Positions 1-6,703 of a stretch of 64,000 nt of DNA are shown here, piece by piece. Made by a program: the position numbers and the translations under genes. Position 1 is the first letter of the stretch. Each line of letters opens with the position of its first letter. Origin of the DNA: Lachnoclostridium sp. Marseille-P6806 (GTDB taxonomy: Bacteria > Bacillota > Clostridia > Lachnospirales > Lachnospiraceae). The stretch covers positions 248,001-312,000 of the forward strand of contig NZ_LR130574.1 in NCBI RefSeq assembly GCF_900625025.1. The letters are read 5' to 3'. The notes beneath the pieces were generated by a model that was given only the letters and a program-made list of their open reading frames with translations, made no database searches and had not been told where the DNA came from.

Positions 1-327
1 GCCGACGCTCCGGCTTCTGCCCGCCGCATACCGGCTATCGGAAACACCCGACGTATAGCGCCGCCGGTCATAGCGGACCTCCTGCCCGTCATCCCCGTCG
101 TCAACGCTTTCCCCGTAGCGGTAATTCCCGCTGTCGCGGCGGACGCTCCCTTTTCCGAAGCTGCGCCGGACATAGCTCACATTTTCAAATTCTCTGTCTT
201 CAAATTCCCTGTCCCCATGGCTCTCCTCTTCCGCGTCCTCCGCCGGTCTCCCGGAGGCTCCGTATCGTATCCCGGCATCCGTATAATACCGCTCCCCGCT
301 GTCTCGTCTATGGTCCGTATTGCCCAT
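1..327 (-). CDS. partial hydrophilic protein of unknown function (N-terminal part only)
   Basis: This frame opens with ATG at 327, preceded by an AGAGG ribosome binding site, and runs off the left edge without a stop (109 codons seen). The visible peptide is very hydrophilic and low in complexity, rich in Arg, Asp, Glu, Gly, Ser and Tyr, with repeated YxRR and EFE-type patches. It shows no signal peptide or membrane segment. No family was recognised. Such charged N-terminal tails often precede a membrane or cell-wall domain in Firmicutes, but that domain would lie outside the window (inference). The opposite strand is also open here, so the call rests on the start codon and RBS. Confidence 0.45.
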   Translation of the reverse strand, partial: MGNTDHRRDSGERYYTDAGIRYGASGRPAEDAEEESHGDREFEDREFENVSYVRRSFGKGSVRRDSGNYRYGESVDDGDDGQEVRYDRRRYTSGVSDSRYAAGRSRSVG

Positions 328-1299
328 GAAAACCTCTGAAAATCTGGGCCTTGCAGTCATACTCTGTCTGCATCTGCCCGTAACCTTTGATATTATAGCA
401 CAGCTCCCCCGCAACAGACAAAGACCGGGCGCATGTATCGCAGTCCGGTGCACGGCAGTGCCCTCCGTCCCTATTCTGCCACAGATACACACGCCCGAAA
501 GACAGGCTGTTCAGATATGCTTTTCGATTTGATAAAAGACCGGCATCCCCATTCAATAAGGAAAAGGCACGCCGCAAAGACAGACGGCAGGCTCTTCAGT
601 GCGGCCATCTCGGAGGTCTGCGTCTTGCATTTCCGTGGGACGCCTCCGCGGTCAGAGCCCGCCGCGGCATGGGACAGTAGCCTCTGCACATTGCAGAAAT
701 ACACTTCACGGCAGACGCCGATCCGCGGACAGAACATCATCGTATTGTGAATTCGCGTGAAAAAATTTCAGTGAAGCCTGAAAGAATGCGGAGAGAATAT
801 CCGCCGCACAGCAGATCCGCAGACCGCGGGCACTCTGCAGACAGAGGCCCGTGCGCAGCTTCCGTCCGGACGCTGCACCGTACTGCGAAAAAAGATAAGT
901 AGTACTCCGCAGAATGCGCGGAGAGACAGGTTCACCTGTCGGAAAAACGGTTCGCCTCCTTTCCGGATACATGGATTTGTCCCGCATCAGCCGTCATGAG
1001 TATAACCGGGCGCCCAGCCGCTGCTCAAGGCCGCCGCGCCACTTAATTACGCAAAACAGTTTTCTTGTCCGTTTCGATCTCTTCATCTAAAAAATGCACA
1101 ACATCTGAAAAGTACACAGCCTGACAGGGAGAGGCGCACCGCACCTCTCCCTGTGGGCGGCCAGAGGCGATGCTCGCCTTGGCCGCCCTGAACCATTACA
1201 AAGTATAAAACTTTAGTGAAACCGCGTCCCATCCTATTGACGCTGTATTTTCAAAAGTGTATAAGTGGGGAAAAGAACTGGCAATATGGGGTTATTTCC
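328..1299. other. gene-free stretch of about 970 bases
   Basis: No convincing gene was found. Overlapping ORFs of 70-105 codons exist on both strands but have no good ribosome binding sites, no recognisable domains and odd compositions. Structure that is visible: a perfect small hairpin GACAGG-TTCA-CCTGTC at 925-940, two strong tandem hairpins at 1125-1188 (listed separately), and an AT-rich segment near 1190-1215 that could hold the mecA promoter (a TATAAA at about 1204 has no clear -35). No tRNA or known RNA family was recognised. Confidence 0.5.
1125..1188. other. two strong tandem hairpins upstream of mecA
   Basis: The first stem is CAGGGAGAGG (1125-1134) with CCTCTCCCTG (1144-1153), 10 perfect pairs. 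The second is GGGCGGCCA (1155-1163) with TGGCCGCCC (1180-1188), continued inside by AGGCGA-TGC-TCGCCT, about 15 pairs with one bulged G. Only one base separates the two. No U-run follows on either strand, so neither is a classical terminator. They could be a structured leader of mecA, the end of an unrecognised small RNA, or a mobile palindromic repeat. Confidence 0.6.
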
Positions 1300-2058
1300 A
1301 TGAAAATAGAACGATTGAACGATAATCAGATCCGCTGCACGCTCACGGGCGAGGATCTGGCAAAACGAAATATAAGGCTCTCCGAGCTGGCCTACGGCTC
1401 CGACAAGGCCCGCCGTCTGTTCAGCGACATGATGCAGCAGGCCGCGGTTCAGTTCGGCTTTTCCGCGGACAATATTCCGCTGATGATCGAGGCCATTCCG
1501 CTCAATTCCGAGAGCATTGTGCTGGTCGTGACAAAGGTTGAGGATCCCGAGGAGCTCGATACCCGCTTTTCCAATTTCGCTCCCTCTGTCGAGAAAGAGG
1601 CAGGCGGGGACGACGCGGGTTCCCCCTCGACGTTTGAGCGTCTGATGGACGCCATCCGGCAGGGCCCCGCCGAAGCAGAGCCGGAAGCCCGCGGCGGAGC
1701 GGGCGGAAACGATGAGGCCGCAGGAAAAGGACTGGCCGATCTGCGGCGCTATATCTTCACGCACCGCCTCTTTTCCTTTGAAAATATGAACGACGTCATC
1801 GCCGCGGCCCGGCTCGCCTCTCCCGATCTTGGCCCGGATACGCACTGCGCTCTCTATTTCAGCGAGACGGCGGGACGCTACCATCTGGTTCTGGCTTTCC
1901 CGGATCCCGACGCGGTCAAAAAGCACCAGAACGTGCTGGCCTGCCTGTCCGAATACGGCGCTCCCGAGGTGATGTCCTTTGCCCGCGAGCTCCATCTGCA
2001 GGAGCACGAGCGCGCCGTCTGTCCGGAAAACGCGCTCGCCACGCTGGCGGCGCTCTGA
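1300..2058 (+). CDS. mecA: MecA-family adaptor protein
   Basis: 252 aa. MecA proteins deliver substrates such as competence and stress regulators to the ClpC AAA+ unfoldase for ClpP degradation in the cytoplasm. The N-terminus MKIERLNDNQIRCTL and the following LTGEDLAKRNIRLSELAYGS are typical of the MecA substrate-binding domain (about residues 1-85). An acidic, Gly/Ala-rich linker (about 95-150) leads to a C-terminal domain containing the FENMNDVIAAAR and YHLVL segments, which in this family contacts ClpC. The longer open frame from 1216 is rejected because the family start is at 1300. The RBS is weak (GGGG). The gene is monocistronic, with a terminator directly downstream. Confidence 0.88.
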   Translation: MKIERLNDNQIRCTLTGEDLAKRNIRLSELAYGSDKARRLFSDMMQQAAVQFGFSADNIPLMIEAIPLNSESIVLVVTKVEDPEELDTRFSNFAPSVEKEAGGDDAGSPSTFERLMDAIRQGPAEAEPEARGGAGGNDEAAGKGLADLRRYIFTHRLFSFENMNDVIAAARLASPDLGPDTHCALYFSETAGRYHLVLAFPDPDAVKKHQNVLACLSEYGAPEVMSFARELHLQEHERAVCPENALATLAAL

Positions 2059-2070
2059 ACAATAATTAAA

Positions 2071-2121
2071 AGAAAAGGGACTGCGGCAAAACGATCCTCG
2101 TTCTGTCACAGTCCCTTTTCT
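2071..2121. terminator. bidirectional terminator between mecA and the DUF1858 gene
   Basis: AGAAAAGGGACTG (2071-2083) pairs perfectly with CAGTCCCTTTTCT (2109-2121), with a 25-base loop. A/T-rich arms on both sides fit termination of the two convergent genes. Confidence 0.8.
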
Positions 2122-2146
2122 CGCGTCCGCGTATCCGCGTCTGCTC

Positions 2147-2356
2147 TTACTCGGCTTTAGCCGCGCAGGCCGCCTCAATATGCTCCATCAGCTCGTGAAT
2201 ATCCACGCCGTGAACCATCGCCGCCTCCTCGAGCGTCTCGCCCTGCGATGCCGGGCAGCCGAGGCAGTGCATGCCGATCTGCATGAGAACCGGCGCAATA
2301 TTCGGGTTTGCCATGAGCGCCTGTCCGATTGTCATATCCGGAGTAATCTGTGCCAT
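2147..2356 (-). CDS. DUF1858 / hybrid-cluster-associated redox disulfide protein
   Basis: 69 aa. It matches the small DUF1858 domain (TIGR03980-type): [15 protein letters not shown], then HCLGCPAS with a CxxC pair (CLGC, about residues 32-35), then a helix ending in Ala/Lys. Members are predicted cytoplasmic disulfide redox proteins, sometimes fused to or near hybrid cluster proteins. The biochemical role is not established. ATG at 2356 is chosen over the upstream in-frame ATG (2371) because GAGGTC lies at the right distance. It is convergent with mecA and divergent from PFOR, so a role in anaerobic redox balance is plausible but inferred. Confidence 0.85.
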   Translation of the reverse strand: MAQITPDMTIGQALMANPNIAPVLMQIGMHCLGCPASQGETLEEAAMVHGVDIHELMEHIEAACAAKAE

Positions 2357-2607
2357 ATGCTTTGACCTCATTTCTGAAAAACAGTGGTGTCTGATGAACG
2401 GATCCGAATGGGATCCCTTTCCATGATGAACTTTCCATCGAAGTATAGACCACCCGCGTCAAAAGCGCAACCGGACAAACCCGGACAGTTGTCCATGTTT
2501 TCCGATGCTACCGGTCCTCCGCGCAAAAGCTCCGGACCGCCTTTCCAAATCGCTCCCAAACGCCTTGTTTTGTGCGTTTTCCCGCCGTTTGCACAGGTAT
2601 AAATACA

Positions 2608-2636
2608 TTGCTTTTTGCATGTCCCGATGCTACTAT
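2608..2636 (+). promoter_or_regulatory. putative promoter of the PFOR gene
   Basis: TTGCTT (2608-2613), 17-bp spacer, TACTAT (2631-2636). Transcription would start near 2643, upstream of the palindromic operator and about 60 bases before the PFOR start codon. It lies in the 349-base gap between the DUF1858 gene and PFOR, otherwise empty apart from this site and the operator. Confidence 0.55.
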
Positions 2637-2655
2637 GGGCATAGGGGTTGATTCA

Positions 2656-2676
2656 TTGTATACAGGCTGTATACAA
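2656..2676. promoter_or_regulatory. palindromic operator upstream of PFOR
   Basis: TTGTATAC-N5-GTATACAA is a perfect inverted repeat. It can also be read as two TGTATACA palindromes 11 bp centre to centre. Its place just downstream of the predicted start point suits a repressor acting as a block to transcription. TGTATACA-type half-sites suggest a GntR-like regulator, but no regulator gene is adjacent, so the binding protein is unknown. Confidence 0.6.
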
Positions 2677-2705
2677 CATCAGAATAAACATAGGAGGAAA
2701 CATCA

Positions 2706-5700
2706 ATGGCCAGAAAATTCAAAACCATGGATGGCAACGAAGCTGCCGCTCATGTAGCATATGCCTACACAGAAGTAGCTGCCATCTATCCCATCACGCC
2801 GTCGTCCGTCATGCCCGAGCATGTCGATGAATGGGCGACCGCGGGAAGAAAGAACATCTTCGGTGAGACAGTACAGGTCACCGAAATGCAGGCCGAGAGC
2901 GGTGCCGCCGGCGCCGTGCACGGTTCTCTCGCCGCAGGTGCAATGACTTCCACATTTACCGCTTCTCAGGGTCTTCTTCTCATGATTCCCGACATCTACA
3001 AGGTCGCGGGCGAGAGACTTCCCGGCGTATTCAATGTATCCGCGCGCTGCGTCGCTACGCATGCGCTGAATATCTTCGGCGATCATTCCGACGTATATGC
3101 CTGCCGCCAGACCGGCGCAGCCATGCTCTGCGAGTCCTCTGTGCAGGAGGTCATGGATCTGACCCCCGTCGCCTATGTCGCCGGCGTCGAGGGCAAGCTT
3201 CCTTTCATCAATTTCTTCGACGGTTTCCGCACCTCCCATGAGATCCAGAAGATCCAGATGTGGGACTATGAGGATCTGAAGGATCTCATCGATCTCGATA
3301 AAATTCAGGAGTTCCGCAACAATGCCCTGAACCCGAATCATCCCCGTCAGATGGGTTCCGCGCAGAATCCTGATATCTTCTTCCAGACCAGAGAGTCCTG
3401 CAACGCCGCCTACGACGCAATGCCTGCCATCGTACAGTCGGCCATGGACAAGGTCAATGCCAAGCTCGGCACGGATTATCGTCTGTTCAACTACTACGGC
3501 GCGGCGGATGCCGAGCAGATCATCATCGCCATGGGCTCTGTCAACGAGACCATCGAGGAGACGATCGACTATCTCAATGCGCAGGGACGCAAGGTCGGCC
3601 TCATCAAGGTCCGCCTGTACAGACCTTTCGCGGCGGATGCCTTTGTCGCCGCGATTCCCGACACCGTGAAGAAGATCTCCGTTCTCGACAGAACCAAGGA
3701 GCCCGGATCCATCGGCGAGCCTCTGGCGCTCGACGTCATCGCAGCTCTCAAGGGAACGAAGTTCGGGAACGTCCCGGTCTTCTCCGGACGCTACGGCCTC
3801 GGCTCCAAGGACACCACGCCGGCGCAGATCATCGCGGTCTATGACAACGAGGAGAAAAAGAGATTCACCATCGGCATCGTCGACGACGTCACCAATCTTT
3901 CCCTTTCCACCGGCAGAGAGATCGTCACGACCCCCGAAGGAACTATCTGCTGCAAGTTCTGGGGCCTCGGCGCGGACGGAACGGTCGGTGCAAACAAGAA
4001 CTCCATCAAGATCATCGGCGACAACACCGATATGTACGCGCAGGCGTATTTTGACTATGATTCCAAGAAGTCCGGCGGCGTGACCATGTCCCACCTCCGC
4101 TTCGGCAAGAAGCCGATCAAGTCCACCTACCTCATCCATCAGGCGAATTTCGTGGCCTGCCACAAGGCATCCTACATTCGCCAGTTCAACATGGTGCAGG
4201 AGCTGGTTGACGGCGGCACGTTCCTTCTCAACTGCCCGTGGTCCGTCGACGAGCTCGACAAGGAGATTCCCGGACAGGTCAAGAAGTTCATCCATGATCA
4301 CAAGATCAACTTCTACATCATGGACGGCGTGAAGCTCGGCATTGAGACCGGCATGGGCCCGACCCGGATCAACACCATCCTGCAGGCGGCGTTCTTCAAG
4401 CTGGCGAAGATCATCGACACCGATACCGCCGTCGATCTGATGAAGAAAGCGGCAGCTAAGACCTACGGTTCCAAGGGACAGGACGTCGTCGACAAGAACT
4501 GTGCAGCCATCGACGCCGGAGCGGCGGACAAGAACCTTGTCAGAGTCGAGGTCCCGGAGTCATGGGCAAACGGCGAGGACGAGGGTCTTCATGTCGGCCA
4601 TGCGGACAGCGGCCGCGAGGATGTCGTCGCTTTCGTCAACAGCATTCAAGCCAAGGTGAACTCTCAGGAGGGCAACAGCCTCAAGGTTTCCGAGGTTCTT
4701 CCGTACACCGACGGCTCCACTCCCTCCGGCTCCTCCGCCTTTGAGAAGCGCGGCATCGCCGTCAACATTCCGGTATGGGATGCGGAGAAGTGTGTAGGCT
4801 GCAACAAGTGCTCTTTCGTCTGCCCGCACGCCGCGATCCGTCCGGTTGCCATGACCGAGGAGGAGGCCGCAAAGGCTCCCGAGGGAATGTCCATCAAGGA
4901 TCAAAAGCAGTACGCTCCGTTCAAGTTCGCCATCGTCAATTCCGCTCTGGACTGCACCGGTTGCGGAAGCTGCGCGAACGTCTGCCCTGCCAAGGCTCTG
5001 ACCATGAAAGATCTGGAGGCCAATCAGGGCAACCAGAGATTCTTCGACTTTGCCGTAAACGAGGTCACGCAGAAGCAGGAGCTTGTAGACAAGTTCAAAG
5101 AGGTTTCCGTCATCGGTTCTCAGTTCAAGAAGCCTCTGCTTGAATTCTCCGGCGCCTGCGCAGGCTGCGGCGAGACGCCTTATGCGAAGCTCGTCACCCA
5201 ACTGTTCGGCGACAGAATGTACATCGCGAATGCGACCGGCTGCTCCTCGATCTGGGGCAACTCCTCCCCGTCCACGCCTTACACCGTGAACGCAAAGGGA
5301 CAGGGCCCCGCGTGGTCCAACTCCCTGTTCGAAGATGCCGCCGAGTTCGGCTACGGCATGCTACTCGCACAGAACGCGATCCGCGACCGTCTCTCCGGCA
5401 AGGTTAAGGTTCTTGCGGACGACGGCAACGCTGCGGCGCAGGAGTGGCTTGATACATTCCACAGCGGTGCGAAGAACGGCGCCGCCACGGAGAAGCTGCT
5501 CGCCTCTCTCGCCTCCGATACATCGGCCGAGGCGGAGGAACTGAAGAAGAACAAGGATTTCCTTGCAAAGAAGTCCCAGTGGATCTTCGGCGGAGACGGA
5601 TGGGCCTATGATATCGGCTTCGGCGGCCTCGACCATGTTCTGGCCTCCAAGAAAGATATCAACGTCTTCGTCTTCAATACCGAGGTCTATTCCAACACCG

Positions 5701-6221
5701 GCGGACAGTCCTCCAAGGCTACCCCTGAGGGCGCTGTCGCACAGTTTGCAGCCGGCGGCAAGGAGACTACACAGAAAGATCTGGCAAGCATCGCGATGAG
5801 CTACGGCTATGTCTATGTCGCGCAGATCGCTCTGGGCGCCGACCCGAATCAGGCCGTCAAGGCAATCGCCGAGGCGGAGGCCTATCCGGGACCGTCCCTG
5901 ATCATCGGCTATGCTCCCTGCATCAACCACCACATCAAGGTGAAAGGCGGCATGTCCAAGGTCATGGACGAGGAAAAAGCAGCCGTGGACACCGGCTACT
6001 GGAACCTGTTCCGCTTCAATCCTGCGGCGGACAAAAAGTTCTCTCTGGACAGCAAGCCGGCAACGGCTCCGTACAGCGACTTCCTCGCAAGAGAGGCCCG
6101 CTACACGAGCCTGCAGCTCAAGAATCCGGAGAAAGCAGAGAGACTGTTTGCAGAGGCCGCGGCACATGCCGAGCAGCATTACAGCTATCTGCAGAAGCTG
6201 GGCGAGCTCTACAACAACTGA
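2706..6221 (+). CDS. nifJ: pyruvate:ferredoxin (flavodoxin) oxidoreductase
   Basis: 1171 aa, the usual length for single-chain PFOR. It oxidatively decarboxylates pyruvate with CoA to acetyl-CoA and CO2 and passes electrons to ferredoxin, the central step of clostridial fermentation. Domains in order: N-terminal pyrimidine-binding domain with YPITPSSVMPEHVDEW, a transketolase C-like domain, a gamma/EKR region, two [4Fe-4S] motifs CVGCNKCSFVCP (about residue 697) and CTGCGSCANVCP (about 750), and a C-terminal TPP domain with GDGWAYDIGFGG (about 964) and NTEVYSNTGGQ. ATG at 2706 follows a near-ideal AGGAGG. Ferredoxin, its electron acceptor, is the next gene. Confidence 0.98.
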   Translation: MARKFKTMDGNEAAAHVAYAYTEVAAIYPITPSSVMPEHVDEWATAGRKNIFGETVQVTEMQAESGAAGAVHGSLAAGAMTSTFTASQGLLLMIPDIYKVAGERLPGVFNVSARCVATHALNIFGDHSDVYACRQTGAAMLCESSVQEVMDLTPVAYVAGVEGKLPFINFFDGFRTSHEIQKIQMWDYEDLKDLIDLDKIQEFRNNALNPNHPRQMGSAQNPDIFFQTRESCNAAYDAMPAIVQSAMDKVNAKLGTDYRLFNYYGAADAEQIIIAMGSVNETIEETIDYLNAQGRKVGLIKVRLYRPFAADAFVAAIPDTVKKISVLDRTKEPGSIGEPLALDVIAALKGTKFGNVPVFSGRYGLGSKDTTPAQIIAVYDNEEKKRFTIGIVDDVTNLSLSTGREIVTTPEGTICCKFWGLGADGTVGANKNSIKIIGDNTDMYAQAYFDYDSKKSGGVTMSHLRFGKKPIKSTYLIHQANFVACHKASYIRQFNMVQELVDGGTFLLNCPWSVDELDKEIPGQVKKFIHDHKINFYIMDGVKLGIETGMGPTRINTILQAAFFKLAKIIDTDTAVDLMKKAAAKTYGSKGQDVVDKNCAAIDAGAADKNLVRVEVPESWANGEDEGLHVGHADSGREDVVAFVNSIQAKVNSQEGNSLKVSEVLPYTDGSTPSGSSAFEKRGIAVNIPVWDAEKCVGCNKCSFVCPHAAIRPVAMTEEEAAKAPEGMSIKDQKQYAPFKFAIVNSALDCTGCGSCANVCPAKALTMKDLEANQGNQRFFDFAVNEVTQKQELVDKFKEVSVIGSQFKKPLLEFSGACAGCGETPYAKLVTQLFGDRMYIANATGCSSIWGNSSPSTPYTVNAKGQGPAWSNSLFEDAAEFGYGMLLAQNAIRDRLSGKVKVLADDGNAAAQEWLDTFHSGAKNGAATEKLLASLASDTSAEAEELKKNKDFLAKKSQWIFGGDGWAYDIGFGGLDHVLASKKDINVFVFNTEVYSNTGGQSSKATPEGAVAQFAAGGKETTQKDLASIAMSYGYVYVAQIALGADPNQAVKAIAEAEAYPGPSLIIGYAPCINHHIKVKGGMSKVMDEEKAAVDTGYWNLFRFNPAADKKFSLDSKPATAPYSDFLAREARYTSLQLKNPEKAERLFAEAAAHAEQHYSYLQKLGELYNN

Positions 6222-6233
6222 CCCGCTCTGCCG

Positions 6234-6323
6234 GGCGGTCCGCTGTGACCGCCGACCGCCGAAAGGTCTGTTACCGCAATATCCGTTTCGGTGCAGTCTC
6301 TGCTCAGGAGCTGCGCCGAAACG
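6234..6323 (+). promoter_or_regulatory. two hairpins between PFOR and ferredoxin
   Basis: GGCGGTC (6234-6240) pairs with GACCGCC (6247-6253). CGTTTCGGTGCAG (6284-6296) pairs with CTGCGCCGAAACG (6311-6323), 13 pairs with one G-U. No U-run follows. They may protect or process the PFOR mRNA, or act as a leaky terminator that sets the ratio of ferredoxin to PFOR (inference). Confidence 0.5.
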
Positions 6324-6371
6324 ATATGATTTCATCATCCATACATCGTTATTCAAAGGAGGATATTTATT

Positions 6372-6542
6372 ATGGCACGTGTAATCAGTGAAGCTTGCAT
6401 CAGCTGCGGCAGCTGCGCCGCGCAGTGCCCCGTGAGCTGCATCACCCCGGGCGACACCCAGTACAACATCGACGCGGATTCCTGCATTGACTGCGGATCC
6501 TGCGAGGCGCAGTGCCCTGTCGGCGCCATCTCCATGGCATAA
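6372..6542 (+). CDS. clostridial 2[4Fe-4S] ferredoxin
   Basis: 56 aa, the classical small clostridial ferredoxin. Two CxxCxxCxxxC cluster motifs are complete: CISCGSCAAQCP and CIDCGSCEAQCP, each followed by the usual hydrophobic turn. It is a soluble electron carrier that takes electrons from PFOR and passes them to hydrogenase, Rnf or other ferredoxin-dependent enzymes. ATG at 6372 follows AAAGGAGG. It lies 150 bases after PFOR, separated by hairpins, and is followed by a strong terminator, so co-transcription with PFOR or an independent transcript are both possible. Confidence 0.95.
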   Translation: MARVISEACISCGSCAAQCPVSCITPGDTQYNIDADSCIDCGSCEAQCPVGAISMA

Positions 6543-6561
6543 ACAAGACCGCATGACACAA

Positions 6562-6615
6562 AACAGCCCCCGCTGCTGCCGGCTTTCTATCGGTAACAGC
6601 GGGGGCTGTTTCTGT
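6562..6615 (+). terminator. intrinsic terminator after ferredoxin
   Basis: AACAGCCCCCGCTG (6562-6575) pairs with CAGCGGGGGCTGTT (6597-6610), followed by a T-rich tract. On the other strand it can also end the GH78 transcript. Confidence 0.85.
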
Positions 6616-6703
6616 CTTCTTATATAAGGACGGCGGCGAAGCCGCACGGCGCGTCCCGACGCCGGCACCATCCGGAGCGGCCCGCCCGTGCCGGCGCCGG
6701 GCC

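Noticed and set aside
433-750. 105-codon plus-strand ORF in the gene-free stretch
   Set aside because: No RBS, no domain, and overlapping ORFs of similar length exist on the other strand.
2703-4301. 532-codon open frame antisense to PFOR
   Set aside because: The plus strand encodes an unmistakable PFOR. The antisense frame has no RBS or domain and is a by-product of GC-rich codon usage.
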